Positions 11,926 through 24,440 of a stretch of 64,000 bases of DNA are shown in pieces; within the stretch, counting starts at the first letter, position 1, and each line of letters starts with the position of its first letter. Source of the DNA: Mesoplasma lactucae ATCC 49193 (GTDB taxonomy: Bacteria; Bacillota_I; Bacilli_A; Mycoplasmatales; Mycoplasmataceae); NCBI RefSeq assembly GCF_002441935.1, contig NZ_CP023668.1, forward strand, positions 773,472 to 837,471, given 5' to 3'. The notes below the pieces were generated by a model. That model searched no databases, was not told the DNA's origin, and saw nothing but the letters and a program-made list of their open reading frames with translations. The position numbers and the translations under genes were made by a program.

Positions 11926-12008
11926 TAGTAAGGAAACATTTTAAAACAGTTGGGGATTGTTATAAAAGTTAATAACTGTTTTTAAAAGAAGGGAAGCTTA
12001 TAAAATAT

Positions 12009-12965
12009 ATGAAAAATGATAACCAAGTTCTAAAAGAGTTATACGCTAACGGTTGAAAACCAAAACGTAAAAACACTTTTGTCTTTGAAAAATTAATGCC
12101 AACTATCGCTCCAATGATGAGTAGTGATGAAAAAGCATTAACAGCCTTATGAGGACATGAATTAAATCATGAAGGCGAAAGAACAGCTACAATTGACTTA
12201 ATTGTTGTAACTAATAAACAAATTATTTCCTCAAAACAAAATCCAGAATGAACTGATCAAACACCAAAAACAATGGCTAAACCATTAACTGATGTTCATA
12301 AGGTTTTAATTCAAGATTCACCATCACATGATTCTAAAAAACGTGTTGATGTAATTTTAATTATGGATGATGCTACTTGAAGTGTTGATGTTGAAGATGA
12401 TTTAACAGCTCACTTTGAACAACAAGTAAACCAATTATTCTCTCAACACTTAGTTGATGATGAAACTTTTACAACTACTGCAAAACCGGAAACTATTAAC
12501 TTTAGTAAAAAGCCAAAACCAGTTAAAAAAACTGATAAGGCTAAAGAAAAAATTAAAAAATTAATGCCTAAAAAAGGATTTTTCCATAATTTAAAAGCAT
12601 TAAATATTGTGACTTTAGTTTTAGCTGTTGGGTTATTAGTAACTTCTTCAATTTACACAGGATCATTTGATCCAAGCAAAACAACTTATATTACTGATGG
12701 AGTATTCCATATTATCTTCGGGTTATTAGGAATGTGTGTCATGGTTGTTGTATGTATGAACTTATGAGATAACGACCGTTTCTCAACTGAGTTATACATT
12801 GGATTATTAAAATTATTAATATTCTTAATTTCATTTGCCTTCGGATTTGTAATTGTAACTAATGCAAATAGTGGTGGAGCAATTAGTGCAATTAACATCG
12901 TCTTAGCTACATTATTAATTTTTGATTCAGGTTATGAAATAGTAAAACAAAACTTAGATAAATAG
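12009..12965 (+). CDS. membrane protein with soluble N-terminal domain
   Basis: 318-aa protein of unknown function. Residues 1 to about 160 form a soluble domain (strands TIDLIVVTNKQIISS and VDVILIMDDATWSVDVED, reminiscent of a PH-like lipid- or membrane-associated domain, tentative). A Lys/Pro-rich linker leads to four predicted membrane spans between about residues 200 and 312. The start is supported by AGAAGGGA upstream. The gene ends at a strong hairpin terminator. Confidence 0.7.
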
Positions 12966-12990
12966 TTGGTAAAAACCAACTATTTTTTAT
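12963..12990 (+). terminator. Rho-independent terminator
   Basis: AGTTGGT and ACCAACT pair around AAAA, followed by a T-rich tract. The hairpin overlaps the stop codon of the preceding membrane protein gene. Confidence 0.85.
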
Positions 12991-13047
12991 TTCTGTAAAG
13001 AAACTTTAATTTAAAGTCTTGGTAATTCTTAAGATTAATACATTCTT

Positions 13048-13075
13048 TTGTTTTTATTTTTTATTGAAGTAAAAT
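13048..13075 (+). promoter_or_regulatory. putative promoter
   Basis: TTGTTT, a 16-base spacer, TAAAAT, about 40 bases upstream of the ATG at 13116. Confidence 0.45.
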
Positions 13076-13115
13076 AGATTAATAAAAGGAAAATAGGTTA
13101 AATCAAAGTTAAATA

Positions 13116-13832
13116 ATGGAATTAAACTACGGACAAATTTTTAGAAAAGAACTTAATCAAATCTACAAAGAAATGAAAAGAAGTAAAGATTATCCTTACA
13201 ATCTTGATGAATTGAAATTCTTGAAAACTTATGCTGATTTAACAAACTATTATGAATTAGAATTGTTTGATCAAATTCTTAATAGAGTTAATAATAGTTT
13301 AAATGCTGATTATTCAATTTATGCTAATGAAACTCATTACTTCTTTAATGATTCTTATTTGAATTATCAAGGAACATACCAAGTATTATTAAAACTTCAA
13401 CACCAGTTAAAAAGACCAGTGATTGATTATTCAGTTGAAGATCAAACAATCTTAAGTTTGTTAATTACTAAACAAGTTGATGATTCAATTGGTTATTTAA
13501 ATTACAAATATAAAGAACTCTTTTTACAATTAAAAAACTATAAATTAATCAGAATGATTCAAGATGAATTTAAAGAAGTTTTAACAGAGAAACATTCATT
13601 TGCTGAGTTAATTACTTTGATGTGTGAATTTAACATTGAAACATCAAAGTTTTATGAAGAAATAAAAACAAAAACTAATAATGATAAAAGATTAAGTAAT
13701 TTTTTATATGATTTAAAAAAGACTTTTTATCTTTTTAAACCATTTTTATCAATTTATTTTAAATTGAGTATAATAAATCATTGTGATGATGATATTATTG
13801 TGAAATATTCATCAAGTTATATTACGAAATAA
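13116..13832 (+). CDS. hypothetical protein
   Basis: 238-aa protein, rich in Tyr, Asn and Leu and predicted mostly helical, with no signal peptide or membrane span. No family was recognised. No good Shine-Dalgarno is visible in front of the ATG (an AAAGGA lies 27 bases upstream), so translation may be weak or start differently. It is followed after 10 bases by a gene with a good ribosome binding site and forms an operon with the next two genes. Confidence 0.62.
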   Translation: MELNYGQIFRKELNQIYKEMKRSKDYPYNLDELKFLKTYADLTNYYELELFDQILNRVNNSLNADYSIYANETHYFFNDSYLNYQGTYQVLLKLQHQLKRPVIDYSVEDQTILSLLITKQVDDSIGYLNYKYKELFLQLKNYKLIRMIQDEFKEVLTEKHSFAELITLMCEFNIETSKFYEEIKTKTNNDKRLSNFLYDLKKTFYLFKPFLSIYFKLSIINHCDDDIIVKYSSSYITK

Positions 13833-13842
13833 GGGAAAAATT

Positions 13843-14829
13843 ATGAAGACAACAACAAATCAAAAGAGCGACTTTACTCGTTCATGTAGTTACTGTATTA
13901 ATCTTGTTTTAAAGAAAAGACATTTACAAAACAAAAGAAAAACTAATAAAGCTTTAGAAGATAACTTAAACTGTTATAAAAACTTTATTATCCAATCTTT
14001 TAATAACTTAGATATTAAAAATATCTCTTTAAAACACTATCTTTCTTTATTACCAGATGAAGTATTAGAAAACGAAGATCGTTTAATTAATGCTTTATGA
14101 GATTTAAACGAAGGAAAATATATCTTTTTAAGAAAAGACTTATTTAGATATGTTTTAACTAATAATGATAAAAACTGAAACGAACTTCCTTGTGGAAACG
14201 TTAAAGAAGATTATTCTGAATTATTAAAACAAGATAATTCATTAAAGATTAATCGTGAAATTAATGAAATTGATGATCCTCGTGACCAATTAAGATTCGA
14301 TGAAAAAGAAGCTGAATTTGAAGAACTAAAACCAAGTCAAGCTCAAGAAATCGAACAAATGAGAATTGTGCAAAATATTATGTTAGGACTTTTTGTTAAA
14401 GCTTATCTTAAAAAAGAAAAAGATAATTTATCAAAATGTCAAAGAAAAAACCTTGAAGAAATTAGAAGTTTTAACCGTTGAGTCTTAAAACAAAAACAAA
14501 AACAATTTGAAGCCTTAGCAAAAGAAACTGATCATGAAGAAATTGTTTCTAAATATTTTGATGAAGCAATTCGTGATGATATCAAACAAGCAATTTTTGA
14601 TCCAGAACATTACAGTGCTAATATCAACTACTTTGATAAAGAATTAAATAAACGTATTGAAAAAATTGCAGCACAAACTATGGATGATGAAGCTTGAAAC
14701 AAATTGAAAAAATCTGTGTTTGAACATTATGATGGAATCTTTTCAGTCTTTAAAAAACCTTTAGACTGTAATACAAAAGTAATTATTAAAGAAGGAGCAG
14801 ATAGTGATGATTCAAGAATCATGCATTAA
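13843..14829 (+). CDS. hypothetical protein, charged and helical
   Basis: 328-aa protein with an N-terminal CSYC pair, a long acidic middle (about residues 120-170, EIDDPRDQLRFDEKEAEFEE) and helical, Lys-rich segments thereafter. No known domain was recognised. AAGGGAAA lies just upstream of the ATG. The stop codon lies 23 bases inside the following gene, indicating translational coupling. Confidence 0.65.
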
Positions 14830-15334
14830 TTGAGGACAATACGGATGTAAATACTTTAACGTTCGTGATTGAAAATGAGCTGATGGGTCAACTATCTATC
14901 TTGTAAAAGAAAAAGACAACGACGAAGCTCATACTACAAGAGAATTTACAGACGTTTATTATTATCTTTGTGAAGATGATTACAACGCGATTATTAAAGA
15001 TGCACCAGACTTCTTTTCTGATGTTGAAAAAATCGTTTATCATGATGGGATGAATTTAGATGAAAATCCTAAATTCAAATCAACTTCAGATCGTTATGTA
15101 AAATTAAGAGAAGAAAAAAAGGTTATTGATGAAAACTTAAAAACCTTAAGATTCAATGTTGATGATTTAAAAAAACAATTAGAATATCTTCAAAATATTT
15201 CTGATGAAGATTTTAACCGTATGTATCGTGAATTCAATGAAGAACCAATGCATCAAAGAACCTTAAAAGCACCAGAAATCAGTAAAAATAAAAGAATTGA
15301 ACTACTAGAAACTTTGATTGAAAAAATCAGTTAA
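14807..15334 (+). CDS. hypothetical protein
   Basis: 175-aa protein overlapping the end of the preceding gene. The ATG at 14807 lies 9 bases after GAAGGAG; an in-frame GTG at 14804 is the alternative start. The N-terminal 70 residues are rich in aromatics (WGQYGCKYFNVRDWKWADG). Residues 95-135 look like a coiled coil (REEKKVIDENLKTLRF, then LKKQLEYLQN). Not recognised. It is the last gene before the ribosomal str operon. Confidence 0.65.
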
Positions 15335-15360
15335 ATAGTTCTTTTCTTTTTTAATTTTTT

Positions 15361-15395
15361 TCGGTATAATTTTGTTTGTGTGAGTTCGATACACA
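15361..15395 (+). promoter_or_regulatory. str operon promoter and leader hairpin
   Basis: A perfect TATAAT (15365-15370) follows TTTTTTCGG with no good -35 box. It is followed by GTGTG...CACAC, a small hairpin in the short leader of rpsL. The same TTTTTCGG-plus-AT-rich hexamer arrangement precedes tuf and the first giant permease. Confidence 0.55.
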
Positions 15396-15420
15396 CGGCA
15401 ATGTGAAAGGGGGAAATACA

Positions 15421-15831
15421 ATGCCAACAATTAACCAATTAGTAAAACACAACCGTCAAAAGAAAACTTGAAAAACTAAAGCACCTGCTTTAAACAGAGG
15501 AGTTAATACTCTAAAGAAAAAAGTTACTCATGAACCATCACCACAAAAACGTGGAGTATGTACTCGTGTTGCTACTATGACACCTAAAAAACCCAACTCT
15601 GCGTTACGTAAATACGCACGTGTTAGATTAACAAACGGTATGGAAGTTAATGCTTACATTCCAGGAGAAGGACATAACCTACAAGAACACTCAGTTGTTT
15701 TAATTCGTGGGGGAAGAGTTAAAGACTTACCTGGGGTACGTTACCACGTTATTCGTGGAGCATTAGATACTCAAGCTGTAAATGGAAGAAAACAATCACG
15801 TTCTAAATATGGAGCAAAACGCCCTAAATAG
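15421..15831 (+). CDS. rpsL: 30S ribosomal protein S12
   Basis: 136-aa S12, part of the decoding centre of the small subunit. The conserved segments PTINQLV at the N-terminus, [11 protein letters not shown] (streptomycin region) and the second loop [17 protein letters not shown] are present. It is slightly longer than the enterobacterial protein, as in Firmicutes-type S12. AAGGGGGA lies 7 bases before the ATG. First gene of the rpsL-rpsG-fusA operon. Confidence 0.97.
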
Positions 15832-15951
15832 TACTAGTAGATTAGATTCTAAAATTATCAAATAAATGACTATTGTCGTGGAAAGACCACAAATAGATCT
15901 TTTAATAAATCAAATAATTATTTAAAGAAAGAAAAAAGGAGGGAAATTTAA

Positions 15952-16419
<468 letters not shown>

Positions 16420-16493
16420 TCATCAACGATTTTGTCATATCTATAAACGATTTAGTGGATATGAACTATTAAAAATAAATGGAGGATACAAAT

Positions 16494-18563
16494 ATGGCAA
16501 GAGAATACGCTTTAAAAGATTACCGTAACTTCGGAATCATGGCGCACATCGATGCTGGTAAAACTACTACAACTGAACGTATCTTATTCCACACAGGAAA
16601 AATTCATAAAATTGGAGAAACTCATGAAGGGGCTTCTCAAATGGACTGAATGGCTCAAGAACAAGAACGTGGTATTACTATTACCTCAGCTGCAACTACT
16701 GCATTCTGAAAAGGCCACCGTTTCAACATCATTGATACACCAGGTCACGTTGACTTCACAGTTGAAGTTGAACGTTCACTACGTGTTTTAGATGGTGCTG
16801 TAGCTGTTCTGGATGGACAATCAGGAGTAGAACCTCAAACAGAAACTGTTTGAAGACAAGCAACAACTTATAAAGTTCCACGTATTGTTTTTGTAAACAA
16901 AATGGACAAAACTGGAGCAGATTTTGATTACTCAGTTAAATCAATTGGAGATCGTTTAGGAGCACATGCAGTTGCTATTCAATTACCAATTGGAGCTGAA
17001 GATGATTTCTCAGGAATCATTGACTTAGTTGAAATGAAAGCTTACCACTATGATGGTGAAGCTGATGAAACAGCAGTTGAAATTGAAATCCCTGCAGACT
17101 TAAAAGACAAAGCTGAATTAATGCGTCAAGAATTAGTCGAAAACGCAGTTGAATATGATGAAGAATTAATGATGAAATTCTTAGATGGTGAAGAAATTAC
17201 TATCCCTGAATTAAAATCAGCAATCCGTAAAGGAGTTATTTCAGCAAACTTCTTCCCAGTATTAGCTGGATCAGCATTCAAAAACAAAGGTGTTAAATTA
17301 TTATTAGACGCTGTTACTGATTATTTACCATCACCTTTAGACGTTCCTGCAATTAAAGGAACATTACCAGATGGAACTGAAGCTACAAGACCTGCTAGTG
17401 ATGACGAACCATTCGCTGCGTTAGCATTCAAGGTTATGACAGACCCATTCGTTGGTAAATTAACTTTCTTCCGTGTGTATTCAGGTACATTAGAAAAAGG
17501 AAGTTACGTATTAAACGCAACTAAAGACAATAAAGAACGTGTTGGACGTATTTTACAAATGCACGCCAACCACCGTACTGAAATTGATGAAGTTTATGCT
17601 GGAGATATCGCAGCAGCTGTTGGGTTAAAAAACACAACAACTGGAGATTCATTAACTGATGAAGCAAACCCAATCATTCTTGAATCAATGGAATTCCCAG
17701 AACCAGTTATTCAATTAGCTTTAGAACCAAAAACTAAAGCTGACCAAGAAAAAATGGGATTAGCTTTATCTAAATTAGCTGAAGAAGATCCTACTTTCAG
17801 AACTTATACTGATGAAGAAACTGGACAAACAATTATCGCAGGAATGGGAGAATTACACTTAGACATCATTGTTGACCGTATGAAACGTGAATTCAAAGTT
17901 GAAACTAATGTTGGTGCTCCTCAAGTTTCATACCGTGAAACTATTAAAAACCCTGCAAAAGCTGAAGGTAAATATGTTAAACAATCTGGAGGATGTGGAT
18001 CATATGGTCACGTTGTGATTGAATTCGAACCAAACCCTGACAAAGGATTTGAATGAGTTGACAAAATTACTGGAGGACGTGTTTCTAAAGAATACATCAA
18101 CGCTGCACGTGTTGGTTTAGAAAACGCTTTACAAAACGGAATTATCGCTGGATACCCAATGATTGATGTTAAAGCAACAATCGTTGATGGATCTATGCAT
18201 GATGTCGACTCAAACGAAATGGCATATAAAATTGCTGCTTCAATGGCTTTAAAAGAAGCATGTAAAAAAATGAACCCTGTTCTATTAGAACCAATCATGA
18301 ATGTTGAAGTAACAATTCCTGATGAATACTACGGAGATGTAATGGGAAACATTTCATCTAAACGTGGATTAATCGAAGGTTCAGAACAAAGAGGAAACGC
18401 ACAAACTGTTAAAGCAAAAGTTCCTCTAACAGAAATGTTCGGGTACGCAACTGAATTACGTTCATTTACACAAGGACGTGGAAACTACACAATGTTATTC
18501 TCACATTATCAAGAAGCTCCAAAATCAGTTGCTGAAGAAATTATTAAGAAAAACACTAAATAG
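16494..18563 (+). CDS. fusA: elongation factor G
   Basis: 689-aa translocase GTPase. The G1 motif AHIDAGKT is at residues 17-24, the switch region RGITITSAA follows, DTPGHVDF near 82, and NKMD at 135-138. Domains II-V continue to the end, including the GMGELHLDI signature and the YGHVVIEF region. The start at 16494 is behind GGAGG. The full reading frame requires TGA as Trp at several sites. Normal length. Confidence 0.98.
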
Positions 18564-18583
18564 TTATCATTAAAAATAACTAG

Positions 18584-18606
18584 TTGTTTTTCGGATAATT
18601 TATAAT
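18584..18606 (+). promoter_or_regulatory. tuf promoter region
   Basis: TTGTTTTTCGG is followed by GATAAT (18594-18599) and a perfect TATAAT (18601-18606). The exact -10 is uncertain. It lies about 120 bases upstream of tuf. Confidence 0.5.
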
Positions 18607-18635
18607 AAAATAGAGATAATTATAAAAAACCTGCT

Positions 18636-18699
18636 CGCCCCAGAAGGGGCGGTAGAGACTTACAACAAGTAAGAAAGATATTAAGAGAAAATTCTCTTA
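18636..18699 (+). promoter_or_regulatory. structured leader of tuf with three consecutive hairpins
   Basis: CGCCCC-AGAA-GGGGCG (18636-18651) is an unusually GC-rich perfect stem-loop for this genome. CTTAC-AACAA-GTAAG and TAAGAG-AAAATT-CTCTTA (18682-18699) follow before the ribosome binding site AAGGAAAGG. The arrangement suggests leader control or transcript protection for EF-Tu. Confidence 0.5.
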
Positions 18700-18728
18700 G
18701 CTATCGTTTAAGGAAAGGAAATATAAAT

Positions 18729-19916
18729 ATGGCAAAAGAAGCATTCGACCGTAGTTTACCTCACGTTAACATTGGTACTATTGGACACGTTGACCACGGT
18801 AAAACTACTTTAACTGCTGCTATTACTAAAGTTTTAGCTGCAGATGGTGGTGCAGAATTTAAAGATTACGCAAACATCGATAATGCACCAGAAGAAAGAG
18901 AACGTGGAATTACAATTAATACTTCACACGTTGAATACAAAACTAAAAACAGACACTACGCACACGTTGACTGTCCAGGACACGCCGACTACGTTAAAAA
19001 CATGATTACAGGGGCTGCTCAAATGGATGGAGCTATCTTAGTTGTAGCTGCAACTGATGGACCAATGCCTCAAACTCGTGAACACATCTTATTATCACGT
19101 CAAGTTGGAGTACCTCGTATCGTTGTATTCTTAAACAAATGTGATATGGTTGACGATGATGAATTAGTTGACTTAGTTGAAATGGAAGTTCGTGACTTAT
19201 TAACAGAATACGACTTCGATGGAGATAACGCACCAGTTATCCGTGGATCAGCTTTAGGAGCTTTAAACGGAGAAGACAAATGAGTGGACGCTATCCACCA
19301 ATTAATGGACGCTGTAGATGAATACATCCCAACTCCAGAAAGAGATAACGCTAAACCATTCTTAATGCCAATTGAAGACGTTTTCACAATCACAGGTCGT
19401 GGAACTGTTGCAACTGGAAGAATTGAACGTGGACAAGTTAAAGTTAACGAAGAAGTTGAAATCGTTGGATTAACAGAAGCACCTAAAAAAACAGTTGTTA
19501 CTGGATTAGAAATGTTCAGAAAATTATTAGATTACGCTGAAGCAGGAGATAACGTTGGAGCATTACTACGTGGTGTTGACCGTACTCAAATTGAACGTGG
19601 ACAAGTTTTAGCAAAACCTGGAACTATTCACCCACATACAAAATTAAAAGCATCAGTTTATGCATTAACTCAAGAAGAAGGTGGACGTCACAAACCATTC
19701 TTTAACAAATACCGTCCTCAATTCTACTTCCGTACTACTGACGTAACTGGAGAAGTTGAACTACCACAAGGAACAGACATGGTTATGCCTGGAGACAACG
19801 TGGAAATGGAAATCGAATTAATCAAACCTGTTGCTGTTGAACAAGGAACTAAATTCTCAATCCGTGAAGGTGGAAGAACTATTGGTGCCGGAACAGTTAT
19901 TGAAGTTGAAAAATAG
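18729..19916 (+). CDS. tuf: elongation factor Tu
   Basis: 395-aa EF-Tu, which delivers aminoacyl-tRNA to the ribosome. GTPase motifs GHVDHGKT (19-26), DCPGHADY (about 81-88) and NKCD (136-139) are intact. Domains II and III follow with the usual [13 protein letters not shown] segment. One TGA Trp codon at 19281 sits between two long open stretches. Separate promoter and long structured leader; a strong terminator follows. Confidence 0.98.
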
Positions 19917-19964
19917 TATTTATTACTAATATTTGATTTTAAAGACTTAAAAACACAATATAAG

Positions 19965-19995
19965 AAAACAACTACTTTACGTAGTTGTTTTTTTT
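19965..19995 (+). terminator. tuf Rho-independent terminator
   Basis: AAAACAACTAC and GTAGTTGTTTT pair around five bases, followed by T. The T run leads directly into the promoter-like sequence of the next gene. Confidence 0.88.
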
Positions 19996-20005
19996 CGGTT
20001 AAAAT
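19996..20005 (+). promoter_or_regulatory. promoter-like sequence before first giant permease
   Basis: The terminator T run is followed by CGG and TTAAAAT, the same T-run/CGG/-10 pattern seen before rpsL and tuf. It is 42 bases before the ATG. Confidence 0.35.
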
Positions 20006-20046
20006 AGGAAGTAAGAAACTTATTAGTTTATTTATTTGGAGGTATT

Positions 20047-23000
20047 ATGCGATTTAGACTTATTTTTAAACAATCAATTCGCGATTTTAAGTCTAAAGCA
20101 TTGCTATATACCGCCTTTTTTCTTTTCACTTTTGTAATTCTTTCTTTAATTTTAGGGATGTTCTCATTTAACTTTGCCTTTCAAAGTAACGTTAATGCTT
20201 CTTTTAGTGCAAGTAAGGCTGTTAATTCCTATGAAGCTAGATTTAAATATGTTGACAAAGAAGCGCAAAATGAAGCTGATAAATATAGTCCTTCACAACG
20301 TTTCGTTGTAGATAGTGAAGGTATTTTACAAAAATACGCTGAAGACTTATTAATGAACAATGAAGGTAATGTAACTTTATTTAATGGAGATCAATACAAA
20401 CTATCTAAATTTGAACAAAGTGATATTGATAGATTAAATAATAATAAAATTTCAGCTGGAGACCCCAACTTTTATTTCAATGTAATGGGAAACACTGGTG
20501 ATGATTCATTATATATGTCAAACGTAATTGACTTAGGAACCAGAACCACTACTAATCTAAGTAACATAAGAAGTGAAAACAAAGATATTGGTTCAGGAGA
20601 AAATAAAAAGAAATCTTATGATTTAAAAGATGCTTCTGGACTTAAGGAATCTGATTTAAACCTGGCTGCTTTGATGAAACTATATTGTCTTTTAGCTTCT
20701 CCAAGTATTGAAGAAAACCACAAAGGTTATTTATATAAACAAAACTTTTTAGTTAAATACTATACTGAAAAAATCTTACCTGAAATTAATTATTCAGAAG
20801 ATGATTATGGATTTTTAAACTGAGGAATTGATGAACGAGTTTATTCTGATGCAACCAAAGAATATGCACATATGGAATTTGGTGTTATGCCTTCTCGTAC
20901 TAATTACACTAAAGAAGAAACTGATTTAAATCCAGAACAAAACAATCAGTTCTATGACAATGGAATGAATGGATTACACATTGTTAAAGAATTAGATAAA
21001 TCTGAAATCGGGAAAGAATATTTAGACAATTTAAATTATGGTTATCTTTCACCATCATTTATGGTTGCAAATAAAATTAAAATTGGAGATATTATTCCTT
21101 TAACTTTTAAAGGAGTAACTTTAGCGCCAATGAAAATTGTTGGTGCAGCAATTACACAAATGGGATTCTTTGACCGTTCTACACATTCATATCTATATGT
21201 CGATCCTTACTATTTAGTTAAGAATTTTGGATATTCTGGTTCTAATAGAATTAATTTCCATGTTCCTGGAGTTGGTTTAAATTATCAAGATGCTAACAAA
21301 TGAATGAAAGAAAATGTGTTAAAAGGAATAAATACTAGTACTCTTTTAAATGGTAAAGATATTGATGTTTTTCAACCGTTATTCAATTCTAAATACACAG
21401 AAATTGTGCCAATTAAATTAATGTACAGTATTTTAGCTTATGGAATTGGAGTTTTTGCTTTAATTCTATTATTCGTTGTTTTCTTCTTTATTGCAAATGA
21501 AGGAATTAAGCTACAAAAACAAACCCTTTGATTCTTAAAAGCAATCGGAGAAAAACCAATTGTTCTTGCTTTAATGACTACAATTAATATCATGGTTCCA
21601 TATACTCTGGCAGCTATCTTTGCTATCTTTGGATCCGTCATTGTTGGGAATATCATGAAATCAGCCATAGGTTCTACTTATGCTTTCTATATTCCTGGTT
21701 GAAACTTTGGTTGATTAACATTTGCTGCTTGAGCAATTGCTCTGGTTATTTCATTATTTGTATTCCTTGGAATTGATGCCATTATTTTAAATGGGGACGC
21801 TTTAACAATGGAAGGGCAAAGAAAAGTTGGTTGAGTTACTCAACTTTATATGAAGACAGCTCATATTTACAGCTGAATGCCTTCACAAGTTCAAATTGGA
21901 ATATCCTTTATTGTTCAGAATATCTTTAAAAATATCATTACAGCTATTCTATTATTACTATCGTTTGCAATTGTATTATTTGCAATTGAATTTAACTCTG
22001 CTTCTAAAACATCAGCTCAATCTTATGAAAAATTAAATAAACCATATAAATCGTTAATGTTAAATAAAATAAATACAAATGACACAATTACATTAAATCA
22101 AGGATTCTTTAACAATTATGGAGTTCCTATTAAAGGAAGAGAAACAGTTGTTGATGACGAAGGAGATTCTCCAAAAGACCAACCAAAACTACCAACAATT
22201 AACGAATTATTAGCAGCTGATTTTGCTATGTCTTCAAACTATGACACTATTGTTGTTAACTCAACTAAATTGAGTGAAATCTCTGATGAACTTGCAAATA
22301 GAAAAAATGGAATGAAACCTATCAAAGAAGCTACTGGAAAACCTGACAGTTTCCATGGGTTATTATTCAATCAACTTCTTGATATTGGAAAAAGATTTTA
22401 TGAACTAAGTCAAGTTTATCCAAACGTTAATGAACTTGATGGAATGACTAAAGCAGGATTCTATGATACTTTAACTAACCCAATGACAGACCATTTCATG
22501 GATTATACTTTAGTAAAAAGTATTCTAACTGAAGATACCCCTTATTCTTGATCTTCAAAAATGGTTGGTTTAAATGAAGAAGAACAAAAAACTATCGTTA
22601 ATGGAATTGAAAAAGGTAGTGATTATTTAGCAAAAATCATTGTTAAATTCCACTTTAATGATTGAAGCGAAGAAGACTGACAAAAAACTATTAACGGAAA
22701 CGCTGCTAGATGATTAAAGACTTTAAATGAAGATAACATTAAATCTTTTGCAGACATTATTACTAATGTTCGTGAAGCTGCTATCCAAGTTAAAAATAAC
22801 ATTTCATCATTTGATAACAACATTAACCTTTACTTTAATAAAGCAGTTGTTACAAATGAAGAATTAAGTTCTTCTGTTTTTGCTAACAAATGATATCGTG
22901 AAGGAACTGAAATTAATGGATTTGGATTAGATGCAGAATCTTTAGATTCATATAACCCTTTATTAAAATTAAATAAAACATTATTAACTCCTGATAAACG

Positions 23001-24342
23001 CTTTAATCAAGCAACTGATTATAAAGATATGAAGGTATCAACATCAATTAAAAACGGAGATAAAGTTAACATTAGAGATGTTGATACAAGAGTTCATTAT
23101 ATTAACGCGAATGTTTCAGGACTTTACGCTCAACGTCATAAAGTTTCAAGAGGAGATATTATTAAATTAACAAACGGAACTTTTGCTTTATCAAATTCTC
23201 GTTTACCAGTCGTCTATGTTAAAGTTAATGACATTATCGAACAATCCTCTGCTTATAATGAAGTCTTCTTTGAAAAGAATGACTTATTAAATTATCTTTC
23301 AGCTTCAATTGAAAATGGATGAAATGGCAATGGATTAGATCCTAGTTCAACACCAGTTTTAAATAACAAAACTGAAACTCCTATTTCAATAGAACAAAGA
23401 TTATTAAATATTAATACTCCAGAATATCGTTTATTAAACGGTGATATGACTTATGTTGATGAAACATCAAAAGCTAAAGTTAAAAAAGTAGTTTCAAGAA
23501 AAAGCTCTGATAAAGTTTCAAGTGCTTATAGTTGAAACTATTCTCCCATTCCTGGTGATCCAATTGATCCTAAATCATGCGAATATACTCCTGGGTTAAT
23601 TCAAAAACTAGCAGGGTATTCACCAGATGATACCAAAATTAGTGGTGATTCAATTCAACAAGAAGTTAAACCAGAAGACAATTACATTCCCGATAATAAA
23701 TACTTCTTAAATAACTCAACTTATGGTTTAAGTGAAGTTCCATTTACACTTCAAAACTTAACTTTAAATGCCAAAACTGGAGTTGGTTATTCAATGTTTG
23801 ATTATCTAGGTTTACCAACATTTAATTATGCTAATACAAGTTATTCAAATTCTAATGGAGGATTTGACACTAATTCTTATGTATCTGGTATTTATTTATA
23901 CAATGTTATTACCAACCAGTTAATGGCTGCAGTTTATCCCATTACAGTTACAATTAATCGCTTTATTGTTATCTTATTAACAATTACAGCCATGGTTGCT
24001 TTAATCTTAATTACTTTAATTATTTTAGAAAATAGAAATACAATTCTTCTATTTAAAGCAATGGGTTACAAGAAACGAGAAATTAATATTTACTTAACTG
24101 GTGGATATATTATTGCTGCCATCTTTGCTTTAATCTTTGGAGCATTAGTTTCCTATTTTATCTTAAAAGTTGCTGCAAAAATGATCTTACAACAAGTCCA
24201 ACTTTCAGTTTACTTTGTTTGATCATGACAATTTATTGTCACTGGATTATCAATGACTGCTGTCTTTATAATTCTGGTTCTATCAACAGTTACTTTATAT
24301 ACAAACCGTTTGAAACCACGTGATGCTTTCAACGCTTTATAA
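20047..24342 (+). CDS. giant FtsX-type ABC transporter permease 1
   Basis: 1431-aa membrane protein of the MacB/LolCE (FtsX) permease superfamily. One N-terminal span (about 15-42) precedes a large extracytoplasmic region. A first FtsX domain follows with three spans (about 460-590) carrying LQKQTLWFLKAIGEKP, then a span near 617-645 opening the second half, a second large external region (650-1290), and a C-terminal FtsX domain with three spans (1297-1425). The coupling-type sequence TILLFKAMGYKKREI sits in the last domain. Such permeases pair with a LolD-like ATPase and act on lipids, lipoproteins or peptides rather than importing solutes; no ATPase is nearby. It is the first of three tandem paralogues, with RBS TTGGAGGT and its own terminator. 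Confidence 0.88.
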
Positions 24343-24352
24343 AACCTAAATT

Positions 24353-24380
24353 AAAGTATCTCGATATGAGATACTTTTTC
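24353..24380 (+). terminator. Rho-independent terminator
   Basis: AAAGTATCTC and GAGATACTTT pair around GATAT, followed by TT. It lies 10 bases after the permease 1 stop. Confidence 0.85.
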
Positions 24381-24440
24381 TTATCTCACTTTTTAGGGTT
24401 TAAAAAGATATAAAATAAAATAAAAAAAGGAGTTAATGGT

